From contig JAWBKZ010000004.1 in the NCBI GenBank assembly GCA_038831005.1, positions 223,460 to 287,459 of the forward strand: a stretch of 64,000 nucleotides of DNA, read 5' to 3'. Source of the DNA: Ignisphaera sp. (lineage in GTDB: Archaea > Thermoproteota > Thermoprotei_A > Sulfolobales > Ignisphaeraceae). The position numbers and the translations under genes are program-made. The notes beneath the pieces were generated by a model that saw only the letters and a list, made by a program, of their open reading frames with translations, made no database searches and was not told where the DNA came from. Shown here in pieces: positions 16,676 through 25,843 of this stretch; position 1 is the first letter of the stretch, and the number at the start of each line of letters is the position of its first letter.

Positions 16676-17259
16676 CTGTAGAGCTATTTAGAAAGGGTAT
16701 GATAAAGATAGGTAGATATAAACTTACTTCGGGTCTAGAAAGCCCATTCTATATAGATTTGAGGCAACTCTATAGCTATCCTGATGTTATTGAAAAACTC
16801 GTAACAGAATTATGTTCTGCTTGGGATCTAAGTAGCTACGACGTTATTGTCGGTATAGCTACCTCAGGCCTAGTGTTAGCATCATTCATAGCATGTAGGC
16901 TTAATAAACCTCTATCTTATGTTAGGATAGACAGAAAGGCTCACGGTACGCAGTCTATTGTTGAAGGTGTTGTAGAATCAAAAAGCTGCCTAATAGTAGA
17001 TGATGTAGCAACTACTGGAGGATCTATAGAACATGCATATAATGCCATAAAGGAGGTTAGGGGTATACCAATAGCAGCATTAGTGGTTGTAGATAGAGAA
17101 CAAGGAGCAAGAAAGAAGATAGAGTCACTCGGTATGAAGTTCTACAGCTACATTAATGTATCAAACATCTTTAAACATCTTTATGAGAAAGAGTTAATCG
17201 ATACGAGAACCTATGACGAAGTTATTAACTACATTAAGCGTTTTAATCAAGATCTATAG
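16663..17259 (+). CDS. pyrE: Orotate phosphoribosyltransferase
   Basis: A 198-residue type I PRTase that makes OMP from orotate and PRPP. The PRPP-binding motif CLIVDDVATTGGS is intact, as is the flexible-loop region SYVRIDRKAHGTQ (K and H acting in catalysis). The N-terminal GRYKLTSGLESPFYIDLR is characteristic of PyrE. The start overlaps pyrF by 13 bp, so translation is probably coupled. About 79 bp separate it from the preferred start of pyrB, the largest gap in the operon. Confidence 0.96.
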   Translation: MSWLAVELFRKGMIKIGRYKLTSGLESPFYIDLRQLYSYPDVIEKLVTELCSAWDLSSYDVIVGIATSGLVLASFIACRLNKPLSYVRIDRKAHGTQSIVEGVVESKSCLIVDDVATTGGSIEHAYNAIKEVRGIPIAALVVVDREQGARKKIESLGMKFYSYINVSNIFKHLYEKELIDTRTYDEVINYIKRFNQDL

Positions 17260-17338
17260 ATAGTGTCCAAAGAGTTCATCATTGTAGACAGAAATGTTTT
17301 ATAGTTTACAGATAGTAGCATTAGATTTGGGCATAAAG

Positions 17339-18268
17339 ATGGTCACATCATTTAAAAATAGAGATGTAGTATCAATACTGGATTTCACTAGGAAGGAGCT
17401 TGAGACATTGTTTGAGTATGCAGATAAATTCCGCAAAGTTGAGGGAAAATTGAATCTATTAAACGGGAAGGTGGTCTCTCTCGCTTTTTTTGAACCATCT
17501 ACTCGTACAAGGCTCAGTTTTGAAGTAGTAGCAAAACGTCTAGGTGCAGATGTTGTATCGATCATAGGTGAGGAAGCCTCCAGTATAGCTAAAGGCGAAA
17601 ACTTGGCAGACACAATACGTATGCTTGATGCATATTCCAATATTATAATTCTAAGACATAGATATGAAGGAGCAGCAAAATATGCTGCAGAAATAGCCGA
17701 AAACCCTGTTATCAATGCTGGTGATGGTATTCAACACCATCCAACACAAGCTATGATCGATCTATATACAGTAAAGATACTCTTTGGATCAATCGATGGA
17801 TTAGTGTATGTTGTTTTAGGGGATCTTAGATATGGAAGAGCAGCAATGTCATTCATATACGGTCTTTCTCTATATAAGCCCAAGAAGTTGTATGTAGTTG
17901 CTCCTCAACTATTACGTATACGTAGCGAAGTTCTACAAATACTGAAAGAAAGAGGTCTACCTATCGAAGAGAAAAATGATGTGAGAGAAATAATCAGTGA
18001 AGCAGATGTTCTATATGTTACACGTATCCAGAGAGAAAGGTTTCCAGATCCTATGGAGTATGAAAAAGTTAGAGGTTCGTATATTGTTACATTAGATCTT
18101 CTAGAGAAAGGCAAGTCTACATTAAAAGTTCTACACCCTCTACCAAAAGTAGATGAAATAGACCATAAAGTTGATACATCAAGATATGCAGCCTACTATC
18201 TTCAAGCTAGATTAGGTGTACCCCTAAGAATGTCTTTATTATCTTTGGTTTCTGGTGTAGAGATATGA
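17339..18268 (+). CDS. pyrB: Aspartate carbamoyltransferase, catalytic subunit
   Basis: From the ATG at 17339 the protein has 309 residues, the typical size. The frame is open to an ATG at 17294, but the 15 extra residues do not fit the family. It transfers carbamoyl phosphate to aspartate, the committed step of the pathway. Key motifs are [13 protein letters not shown] (carbamoyl-phosphate site), [18 protein letters not shown], and HPLPKVDEI near the C-terminus. The catalytic chain forms trimers that join PyrI dimers. The last four bases overlap the start of pyrI (ATGA). Confidence 0.96.
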   Translation: MVTSFKNRDVVSILDFTRKELETLFEYADKFRKVEGKLNLLNGKVVSLAFFEPSTRTRLSFEVVAKRLGADVVSIIGEEASSIAKGENLADTIRMLDAYSNIIILRHRYEGAAKYAAEIAENPVINAGDGIQHHPTQAMIDLYTVKILFGSIDGLVYVVLGDLRYGRAAMSFIYGLSLYKPKKLYVVAPQLLRIRSEVLQILKERGLPIEEKNDVREIISEADVLYVTRIQRERFPDPMEYEKVRGSYIVTLDLLEKGKSTLKVLHPLPKVDEIDHKVDTSRYAAYYLQARLGVPLRMSLLSLVSGVEI

Positions 18269-18747
18269 GTTCAGAAAACATACACACGTTGGTGGTTCCA
18301 AAAATACTGAATGGAACTGTCATTGATCATATACCAGCAGGTAGAGCTCTAGACATACTAAAGGTGTTGAATATAACTGGTGGAGAAGGCTGGAGAATAG
18401 CGGTACTATTGAATGTTGAGAGCAAGAAGTTAGGTAGAAAAGATATAATAAAGATAGAGCGTAGAAAATTAACTTCAGCAGAAGTAAACGTTATAGCACT
18501 CATAGCTCCTACAGCAACTATAAACATTATCGAGAATTTTGTTGTAGTTGAGAAGTTTAAGGTAAATGTGCCAGAGATTATAGAGGGTGTAATTAGATGT
18601 CCGAATCCTACATGTATATCGAATAAAGAACGAGAACCGGTAAAGTCTAGGTTTAGAACATTATCAAAGGATCAGCTTGTATTTCGTTGCGAATATTGTT
18701 CAACCATTGTAACTAGAGATGATATACTAAAGCTTATCATAAGATGA
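18265..18747 (+). CDS. pyrI: Aspartate carbamoyltransferase, regulatory subunit
   Basis: A 160-residue regulatory chain. The N-terminal allosteric domain (1-100) includes [19 protein letters not shown] and binds nucleotides for feedback control. The C-terminal domain holds the structural zinc site: CPNPTC and, after about 25 residues, CEYC. PyrI dimers bridge catalytic trimers into the 12-chain holoenzyme. It overlaps both neighbours by 4 bp, which fits fixed-ratio production with PyrB. Confidence 0.96.
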   Translation: MSSENIHTLVVPKILNGTVIDHIPAGRALDILKVLNITGGEGWRIAVLLNVESKKLGRKDIIKIERRKLTSAEVNVIALIAPTATINIIENFVVVEKFKVNVPEIIEGVIRCPNPTCISNKEREPVKSRFRTLSKDQLVFRCEYCSTIVTRDDILKLIIR

Positions 18748-19532
18748 ATGTTATGTCTATTAAACCTGCCAAAATATTAAGGATAGATAGAATAGCTGAA
18801 AATACGTATCTCTTAGCTGTAGAATTATTTACACATGTAGACAGTATCTCTCCGTTCAATTTTTTTATGGTTTGGGTACCTCGCGTAGATGAAATACCCT
18901 TAAGTGTGGCATTTGTAGACAACAACATCATATATTTTCTATTCAAAGTTAAGGGTCTAGGTACAGAAACACTCTCTAAAATGTGTAAAGGTGAGATAGT
19001 AGGTTTAAAGGGGCCTCTAGGTAGAGGTTTTATCGTTGAAGACTATACGAAAAGTGTACTAGTGATAGCTGGAGGTATAGGTATAGCTCCCATCCCTTTC
19101 TTCATATATAGGTCAAAATACAAGAAGCTCGATGTTGTATGGGGAGTTAAACGAAGAGAAGAACTATTTGATTTAAATAGATTTAATCAAGATATTGGAG
19201 ATAGGTATAGATTATTTATGGCAACAGAAGACTGTAGCTATGGTTTCTGTGGAACAGCTTTAGAGAGGCTAAAGAATATTCCACTAGAAGATTATGACAT
19301 CATATTAGCAGTAGGACCACAACCTATGTTGAAAGGTATATGCGAATACATAAGAAACACTAACCTAGAAGCATATGTAGCTCTTGAAACAATGGTTAAA
19401 TGCGGCATAGGTCTATGTGGTAGCTGCTTCATTAGAGCATCAAACAAGCTTCTCTGTATAGATGGACCAGTATTTAGATGTGATGAGGTGATACAGCATC
19501 TTGGAAAGACTAATAATAGCAAAAACATATGA
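18744..19532 (+). CDS. pyrK: Dihydroorotate dehydrogenase electron-transfer subunit (PyrK-like)
   Basis: A 262-residue FAD/NAD and iron-sulfur protein. The N-terminal half is a ferredoxin-reductase-like FAD domain. The NAD-binding domain begins at LVIAGGIGIAPIPF, and the C-terminal 2Fe-2S site is KCGIGLCGSCF with a later Cys in FRCDE. With PyrD it would form a class 1B enzyme that passes electrons from dihydroorotate to NAD. Its position directly before pyrC and pyrD supports this rather than a different reductase role. It overlaps pyrI by 4 bp and pyrC by 32 bp. Confidence 0.92.
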   Translation: MNVMSIKPAKILRIDRIAENTYLLAVELFTHVDSISPFNFFMVWVPRVDEIPLSVAFVDNNIIYFLFKVKGLGTETLSKMCKGEIVGLKGPLGRGFIVEDYTKSVLVIAGGIGIAPIPFFIYRSKYKKLDVVWGVKRREELFDLNRFNQDIGDRYRLFMATEDCSYGFCGTALERLKNIPLEDYDIILAVGPQPMLKGICEYIRNTNLEAYVALETMVKCGIGLCGSCFIRASNKLLCIDGPVFRCDEVIQHLGKTNNSKNI

Positions 19533-20772
19533 AGATGGTTATTTGAAAGAGATAATGGTGTTAGTTAATAAAGGTATTGTTGAAAGAAGATTTAACTATA
19601 TCGACAAGAATCTATGTAGAGATTATGAATGTATAGATCTTCGTGCTAAAGGCATACTTCTCCCAGGGTTCATAGATATCCACGTACATTTACGTGGACT
19701 TAAACTTAGTTATAAAGAAGATGAAGAAAGCGGTACGAAGGCTGCTTCTAGAGGTGGTTTTACAGCTGTTGTAGATATGCCTAACACTTTACCACGAATA
19801 GATAACAAACAAGCTCTTCAAGAAAAAATAGAAGCACTTAAGCTAAAGAGTAGAGTTGATTTTGGAATCTATGTATCTCCAGCAAAAGACTATAGGGAAA
19901 TGTATGACATGTTGTATGAAGAAGGTGTTGTAGGTGTAAAATTCTTTCCTCAAGATCTTCACCTATTCCCCAAGATCCTCAATATTACTAGTTCCAGAGA
20001 TCTAAATAGAATAGTGATTGTTCATGCAGAACATCCATATATGGTGAATGATTGTGAAGCTGGTTCTAGATGGATGTGTAGACCTATTGAAAGCGAGCTT
20101 TCAGCTCTAGATATTGTTCACATGCATGTTAAAGAAAATATGAAGATCCATATCACACATATAACAAATGTTCTAACACTATCTTTAGCAAAAAGATATA
20201 AATTCACTACAGATACTTGTCCACACTATCTCTACTTAGATTCTTCTCACGAGAAGGAAATGGGCTGTATAGCTAAAGTAAATCCTCCTCTTAGAACTCC
20301 TTCAACAAGATACTCATTATTGAAACTACTGAAAGCATTTGATGCAGTTTCCTCTGATCATGCGCCTCACAGTTTCGATGAGAAACTTCTTGATTTCTCG
20401 ATGTGTCCATCAGGTATAGCTTCTCTAGAATTGACTGCTTCCTTAATCCTAAACTTAGTAAATTTAGGTGCTATAGATCTAGATGACGTTGTAAAGCTCT
20501 TATCTCGAGGTCCCTCCAAAATACTTGGGCTTAAGAGATGGGGATGTACGTATACTGGTTGTGTAGCTAGTTATACTGTAGTGGATATGAATAAAGAATT
20601 TTGTGTCGATCCTGAAACATTTTATTCGAAATCTAGATTTTCGCCCTACAAAAAGAATGTATTAAAGGGTGTAGCTACAGCAACTATAGTCAGAGGCGGT
20701 ATTGTTTATATCGATGAAGGATATGAAGAGAAAATCAAACCTGAACCTTTAACAAAGTTTATGGTGAATTGA
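19501..20772 (+). CDS. pyrC: Dihydroorotase
   Basis: A 423-residue amidohydrolase that closes carbamoyl-aspartate to dihydroorotate. Metal ligands are visible in order: DIHVHLRG (H-x-H), FFPQ with the preceding Lys for carbamylation (VVGVKFFP), VHAEHPY, ITHITN and SSDHAPH (Asp). The start is a TTG at 19501 inside the end of pyrK (32-bp overlap). A downstream start would cut into the first beta strand. Type I length and the complete ligand set argue for an active enzyme. The end overlaps pyrD by 4 bp. Confidence 0.95.
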   Translation: MERLIIAKTYEDGYLKEIMVLVNKGIVERRFNYIDKNLCRDYECIDLRAKGILLPGFIDIHVHLRGLKLSYKEDEESGTKAASRGGFTAVVDMPNTLPRIDNKQALQEKIEALKLKSRVDFGIYVSPAKDYREMYDMLYEEGVVGVKFFPQDLHLFPKILNITSSRDLNRIVIVHAEHPYMVNDCEAGSRWMCRPIESELSALDIVHMHVKENMKIHITHITNVLTLSLAKRYKFTTDTCPHYLYLDSSHEKEMGCIAKVNPPLRTPSTRYSLLKLLKAFDAVSSDHAPHSFDEKLLDFSMCPSGIASLELTASLILNLVNLGAIDLDDVVKLLSRGPSKILGLKRWGCTYTGCVASYTVVDMNKEFCVDPETFYSKSRFSPYKKNVLKGVATATIVRGGIVYIDEGYEEKIKPEPLTKFMVN

Positions 20773-21680
20773 TCATGCTAGAAACAGTTGTAGCCACAAT
20801 AAGTCTTAGACATCCTGTAATGAATGCTAGTGGTATACTTGGAACACATAGAGAACATATATCAAGACTTGTAAGTTATGGATTAGCTGCTGTAGTTACA
20901 AAGACCATAATCCCAGAACCTAGGGAAGGTTATAGTCCACCAATAATAGTTGAGCTACCTACAGGTGGATTAATTAATGCTGTAGGTCTAGAGAATCCTG
21001 GTAAAAATATTATTAGAGAGCTTGTAGAGGAAGCTAAAAAATATGGCACACCTATTATAGTTAGTATTGGTGGTAGAAATGAAGATGAATTCATTGAGGC
21101 TGCTGTAGAGGCGGATATGAATAAAGCTGATGCTGTAGAGCTTAACTTAAGTTGTCCTCATACCAAAGGGTATGGCGTCGAGATAGGGGTAGATCCTAAG
21201 AATGTGTACTCAGTAGTTAGAGCAGTTGTTTCAACAATAAAGATACCTGTTGTAGCTAAACTAGGGTTAAGCGATAGAGTAGTTGAATCAGCAGAAAAAG
21301 CATTAGAGGCAGGAGCCAAAGGTTTAACGCTCATAAACACAATAAAGGCTATATATATAGATGTATATTCTTTAAAGCCTGTATTAACGAATATCTATGG
21401 AGGTCTTTCTGGTACCCCAATACATCCTATAGCTGTCAGAATTGTCTATGATGTGTATAAAGAAACTAAAGCCGATATAATAGGATGTGGAGGGGTAGTA
21501 AACTGGCAAACAGCAGCAGAAATGATTCTAGCTGGAGCAAAAGCTATTCAAGTAGGAACAGCATTAATGCGTGATCCAAAGAGAATTGTAGAAGATATAG
21601 TTAAAGGATTGAGTGAATGGCTAGAAACAATAGGAATGAAAGAAATTTCACAAGCAGTTGGTCTCGCTCATAAGGTGTAA
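20769..21680 (+). CDS. pyrD: Dihydroorotate dehydrogenase, catalytic subunit (class 1B)
   Basis: A 303-residue FMN enzyme oxidising dihydroorotate to orotate. The class 1 active-site Cys lies in VELNLSCPHTKG. FMN-binding residues appear in GTHREH, VVTKTI, VAKLG, GLSGTPIHPIAV and IIGCGGVVNW. The size and the pyrK neighbour place it in the NAD-linked class 1B. The start overlaps the pyrC stop by 4 bp. The gene ends 4 bp before the best start of the unknown last gene. Confidence 0.96.
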   Translation: MIMLETVVATISLRHPVMNASGILGTHREHISRLVSYGLAAVVTKTIIPEPREGYSPPIIVELPTGGLINAVGLENPGKNIIRELVEEAKKYGTPIIVSIGGRNEDEFIEAAVEADMNKADAVELNLSCPHTKGYGVEIGVDPKNVYSVVRAVVSTIKIPVVAKLGLSDRVVESAEKALEAGAKGLTLINTIKAIYIDVYSLKPVLTNIYGGLSGTPIHPIAVRIVYDVYKETKADIIGCGGVVNWQTAAEMILAGAKAIQVGTALMRDPKRIVEDIVKGLSEWLETIGMKEISQAVGLAHKV

Positions 21681-21684
21681 AGGT

Positions 21685-22518
21685 GTGCCTATACTTGTTA
21701 TAGCAACATTAAATACGAGTTTAGCGATGGAGATAAATCGATACATTAAAGAGTTGAGTAATAAATATTCATATATAGTGACATATGTATGGGAATACTT
21801 GCCTCAACACTCTCTAGAGATACAATATTTCCATAAACCATTGGCTAAACTCGAGAAAGACTTTGAACAAATAGTAAAACTAAAGGAATTGATAGTATTT
21901 GTGAACACTATTTGCATAGATTCTGTAAGACAACAATTAATGAATTACATAGACAGTAAGGTGGATAACGTTGTACTAATTGATTATTGTCTCAATCATG
22001 TTTCTTGTTATAAGAATCTACTATCGCTACCTCCGTATATTACTATCGTAAAAACATTCATAGACCGTATAACCACAATTTTTTCAAATATCGACGAAAT
22101 ATTGATACGTATAAAGATATGCAGAGAATGCTTGAAGACTCTTTCTATTCTACATAATATCGATACTATCAAGACTATAGATCTGTTCCAAGAACTAATA
22201 AGACAAGTTATTAAAAATCATTACAGAATAGAAATTTCAATTAATACGATTACAGAATTTCTTTTAACTGCAAGAGGGATAGTGAAGGGGTACAGAGAAA
22301 AGAGAACATATATGTATAGAGTTGAGATATCTGAAGAACATACGAATAAAAGCTACATGCTACAACTTTTAGCAATCCTATTGTTAATAACCGATGGATA
22401 TAATAAAGCTATGAGAAACATCTGCATCTCAGACATTGGTCTAGATGAAGGACTTTACTCAATCTTCTTTGCATATCTCGTTAAACATGGTGCAAATATC
22501 TCTGTGAACATACTCTAG
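21685..22518 (+). CDS. Unknown protein at the end of the pyrimidine operon
   Basis: A 277-residue protein from GTG at 21685, 4 bp after the pyrD stop. The frame also contains a TTG at 21658 that would overlap pyrD by 23 bp. The N-terminus VPILVIATLNTSLAMEINRYI looks like the first strand and helix of an alpha/beta domain, and the rest is mainly helical. Six cysteines are scattered, some paired (ICRECL). No P-loop, signal peptide or membrane segment is visible. Being the last gene of a tightly packed operon suggests a link to pyrimidine or amino-acid supply, but I recognise no family. Confidence 0.75.
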   Translation: MPILVIATLNTSLAMEINRYIKELSNKYSYIVTYVWEYLPQHSLEIQYFHKPLAKLEKDFEQIVKLKELIVFVNTICIDSVRQQLMNYIDSKVDNVVLIDYCLNHVSCYKNLLSLPPYITIVKTFIDRITTIFSNIDEILIRIKICRECLKTLSILHNIDTIKTIDLFQELIRQVIKNHYRIEISINTITEFLLTARGIVKGYREKRTYMYRVEISEEHTNKSYMLQLLAILLLITDGYNKAMRNICISDIGLDEGLYSIFFAYLVKHGANISVNIL

Positions 22519-22705
22519 ATAATGTTATATTAATGATGTAGTGACACAATACTTTACTAATTGCTAAATACTAGCTAAAGATGTTTCACAATATATAGTG
22601 TTGTTTCAAAATCCTATAGAATTACTTCTATTGAGGCAATTTTAATTTATTTACCAGCTATAGACATATTTACCAATACAAGGATAAATAGTTTGGGATA
22701 ACGAT

Positions 22706-25219
22706 ATGGAGTCTAAAAAACGTATAGCCATATATTTGGTAGTGATAATTGTTTTGGCTAGTATTACCGTATATAGCTATTATTATCTAGTGAGAGAAAG
22801 TGATAAAGAGGTAACTCCAAAGACATTACCAACAGAATTCACATCTCCAATTACACAAACAACACCTGTGGAGATCTCAACACCTATAACGAATACCATT
22901 AGAGATGAGGAAGACATCACAAAAAACACATTAACTACACCTACAACTTCTTCGCAAGAAACAGTAACCACAGTTACTGACTATACTACTAGTATAGCTA
23001 GTCAGCCACCTTTATATCACTCACCGACAGAGACCTCTCCACAGGAAAAGGGTCTCGCTATGAATATAATCTATTATCCCAAAACAATTATTTCGTGTTA
23101 CGAGAAAATCGAAGTAATGTTCAATATATCGAACCTAATGTACAGAAATCCATACAACTCAAGCGACATAGATGTTGTAGGATACATCTATACACCAAAT
23201 AACGAGGTTATCAAAATTCCAGCGTTCTACACAAGGAACTACACGATTCAAAGTATGGGATCGAGGGAACATATAGTTTTATTCAATACGCCACCTCTCT
23301 GGGCATTACGTTTTACACCAAAAGTCTCTGGAGAATATAGGGTAGTTATAGAGGCTAGAAACAGTAGTGGGGTAAAAATTTCGAGTGAAGAGCTGAAGAT
23401 ACAGGTTTCTGAATGTAGAAACAAAAGAGGATTCATATCAGTTGATGAATCAAAGAAATTCTTGGTGTTTGAAGACGGATCTTCAGAAATAATGATAGGC
23501 ATAAACTTAGCTTGGCCTCCAAACAAACTTGAGGCTATATCCTTCTATAGCTCATGGTTCAAAAGACTTAAAGAATTAGGTGTTAAGGTTGTACGCATAG
23601 GTCTTGTTCCATGGTCTCTAAATCTAGAATGGAGTAATTTGAATCGCTATAGTTTAGCAGATGCAGCAAGAATAGATGAAATCATCAGATTGGCAGAAGA
23701 ACATGATATCTACATAATATTTGTGTTTATGTGGCATAACGAACTTGCAGATGATTGGGAAAACAATCCATATAATGCTTTAAGAGGAGGGCCTATAAAG
23801 AATCCTGAAGAATTTTGGAGTAATCCCATAGCCATAGATATATTCAAGAATAAGGTGAGGTACATAATCGCTAGATGGGGTTATTCGCCACATATACTTG
23901 CATGGGAATTAGCCAATGAAGCTGATCTAACATCAAACTTCTTTAGTATTAGAGATGCTTTTGTTAATTGGGTTAAAGAGATAAGTAGTTATGTAAAGTT
24001 ACTTGATCCCTATAAACGACCTGTAACTGTAAATCTTGCAGACTATAACTCAGAACCAAGAGTATGGAACATAGAGAGTATAGATTTGATAACAGTCCAT
24101 AGATATGGACCCACAGGGTTTAAGGATATAGGATCCTCAATACCAAGTATAATAGATTCTCTATGGAATACCTATAGAAAGCCTGTAGTGATAACAGAGT
24201 TTGGTGTAGATTATAGATGGATAGGGATGCAGGGATTTACTGGAATTCCGTATTGGGCTATAGATAGAGAAGGTATAGGTCTTCATGAAGGATTATGGAG
24301 TTCCACTTTATCAGGATCTCCTATATCGGCCATGAGCTGGTGGTGGGATACACAGATAGAGAGATACAACCTGTTCTATCACTTTAAAGCTTTATCTGAA
24401 TTCCTAAAAGGTGTTGACCCAGTAAAAGGAAGACTAAGTAGATTAAATGTATATGTAGAATCAGCTTCAACTATCGAAGGTAATACAACTTCCTTAATAC
24501 TTTATCCAAGTGCTGGATGGATCTGGGTTTCACCAGTAAAACAGAACATCTACACTATATACCCTAACGGAAAGATAGAGGGTGATACATCGCTACTTAG
24601 TGGCTTTGTGTACGGTAAAGGACATAACCAGCGGACTCTGAATCCCATATTCATAGTTACGTTTCTCGATAGAGGTAGAATGATCTTGAATGTAAATTCT
24701 GTAGGAAGAGGATCAGCAGTAGTATCGATATATGTCAATAACACAAAGATAGAGGAGAAAGTGTTACCCGATATAGATGGTAAAAGTGATGAAGATGCTA
24801 ATGAGTATAATATCGACATTACAATAGATTTTGAACCTGGTACATATGAGATTAGAATAGATAATGAAGGTATAGATTGGTATACATGGAACTACATAGT
24901 ATTCGAAAACACTATATACGCTTCAGCAAAGGTGCAGGCAATAGGTTTAGGTAATAAGAGTTTTGCAATAATGTGGATAAGGAATACAGACTTTAACTGG
25001 TGGAATTATGCAGTATTAAACAAATCACCTATACCTCTAAAGAATGTAGTGATTTCAGTAGAAGGTTTAGAAGATGGTATGTATGTAGTTGAGTTTTGGG
25101 ATACATTTAGAGGAGAAGTAGTAGAAAGTAAAGAGGTAATGGTTACTCAAGGAAAAGCATGCATATCAATAGATAGTTTAGAGAAGGATCTAGCTTTAAA
25201 GATGTATAAAACAGAGTAA
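22706..25219 (+). CDS. Secreted glycoside hydrolase, GH5-like
   Basis: An 837-residue extracellular enzyme. Residues 8-28 form a signal/anchor helix, 36-112 a Thr/Ser/Pro-rich linker, and about 118-235 an Ig-like beta domain. The (beta/alpha)8 catalytic domain spans about 245-575. Its acid/base Glu is E405 in AWELANEADL and its nucleophile E498 in VVITEFGVDY, with VHRYG and MSWWWD between and after them, all typical of family 5 (cellulase, mannanase and relatives). About 260 residues follow, beta-rich and probably carbohydrate-binding or spacer domains. Substrate cannot be fixed from sequence. The next genes are also secreted proteins. An Opp-type transporter in the same window could take up its products. 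Confidence 0.88.
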   Translation: MESKKRIAIYLVVIIVLASITVYSYYYLVRESDKEVTPKTLPTEFTSPITQTTPVEISTPITNTIRDEEDITKNTLTTPTTSSQETVTTVTDYTTSIASQPPLYHSPTETSPQEKGLAMNIIYYPKTIISCYEKIEVMFNISNLMYRNPYNSSDIDVVGYIYTPNNEVIKIPAFYTRNYTIQSMGSREHIVLFNTPPLWALRFTPKVSGEYRVVIEARNSSGVKISSEELKIQVSECRNKRGFISVDESKKFLVFEDGSSEIMIGINLAWPPNKLEAISFYSSWFKRLKELGVKVVRIGLVPWSLNLEWSNLNRYSLADAARIDEIIRLAEEHDIYIIFVFMWHNELADDWENNPYNALRGGPIKNPEEFWSNPIAIDIFKNKVRYIIARWGYSPHILAWELANEADLTSNFFSIRDAFVNWVKEISSYVKLLDPYKRPVTVNLADYNSEPRVWNIESIDLITVHRYGPTGFKDIGSSIPSIIDSLWNTYRKPVVITEFGVDYRWIGMQGFTGIPYWAIDREGIGLHEGLWSSTLSGSPISAMSWWWDTQIERYNLFYHFKALSEFLKGVDPVKGRLSRLNVYVESASTIEGNTTSLILYPSAGWIWVSPVKQNIYTIYPNGKIEGDTSLLSGFVYGKGHNQRTLNPIFIVTFLDRGRMILNVNSVGRGSAVVSIYVNNTKIEEKVLPDIDGKSDEDANEYNIDITIDFEPGTYEIRIDNEGIDWYTWNYIVFENTIYASAKVQAIGLGNKSFAIMWIRNTDFNWWNYAVLNKSPIPLKNVVISVEGLEDGMYVVEFWDTFRGEVVESKEVMVTQGKACISIDSLEKDLALKMYKTE

Positions 25220-25415
25220 ATATAGAATACAAAGCAGATACCAATGTTTCAACACTTTTATTATCTATTTTGTTTGTATTCACAATATCTCTACATAACA
25301 TTACAATATTGAACTCTATAGATGGTCGGATACCAATAGATATACTCATAGGGCTCTCTACATGTATAGTTTATGTTACATTTATCAAAATCATTAATTA
25401 GGTGATTTATAGAAT

Positions 25416-25820
25416 ATGAATAGGGTGTATCTATCTCCTAAATCCTTGTTTATAATCATACTCATAGTCATTATTATAGTGTCAAGTTTAACTGGATATA
25501 TTATTAGACCATCTTTTAAATCTATTGAAAGAACGATAACATTAACAGAAACAGTAATATCGCCTACAACAGTCTTTATTACTGAAACACTAATTCAACC
25601 AATTGAGAGAATAATAACATTAACTAGAACAGAAACTGTAACCTATACTGAGGCTATGATATCAAATTATGTTACCTCATCTCTATTAGCTTCACTACCT
25701 ACACAATCATTCATACCTATCTCTACTACAGAATCCTCATTACCTCCAGATGTCTATGTAGAATTAGGGGAAAGACTCTCTACAGTAATGCCATTCATAT
25801 ATATATCAGTAATAGTATAA
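25416..25820 (+). CDS. N-terminal part of a secreted protein, frameshifted
   Basis: A 134-residue frame with a membrane anchor (residues 9-30) and a Thr-rich stretch of repeats such as ERTITLTETV and ERIITLTRTETV, like the linkers of exported archaeal glycosidases. After VMPFIYISVIV it meets a stop at 25818. At the (AT)5 tract (25797-25806) removal of one AT unit would continue the frame without a stop into the 453-residue frame beginning at 25844. I therefore read 25416-27205 as one gene interrupted by a 2-bp slippage, giving an original product of about 596 residues. As it stands this piece alone would be only an anchored tail. Confidence 0.7.
   Translation: MNRVYLSPKSLFIIILIVIIIVSSLTGYIIRPSFKSIERTITLTETVISPTTVFITETLIQPIERIITLTRTETVTYTEAMISNYVTSSLLASLPTQSFIPISTTESSLPPDVYVELGERLSTVMPFIYISVIV
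25797..25806. repeat. (AT)5 tract at the frameshift point
   Basis: Five AT units in a row exactly where the reading frame moves from the exported N-terminal part to the downstream domain. Four units would restore one frame. Confidence 0.85.
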
Positions 25821-25843
25821 GTTATACTGAAGACCTAGGTTCT

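Noticed and set aside
17294..17338. Longer start for pyrB
   Set aside because: The 15 extra residues are not part of the aspartate carbamoyltransferase family, and the ATG at 17339 gives the usual length.
25220..25415. A plus-strand frame with two hydrophobic stretches between the GH5-like gene and the next gene
   Set aside because: It has no usable start codon, no ribosome-binding site and only about 60 codons in very AT-rich DNA. The hydrophobic character is expected from composition.
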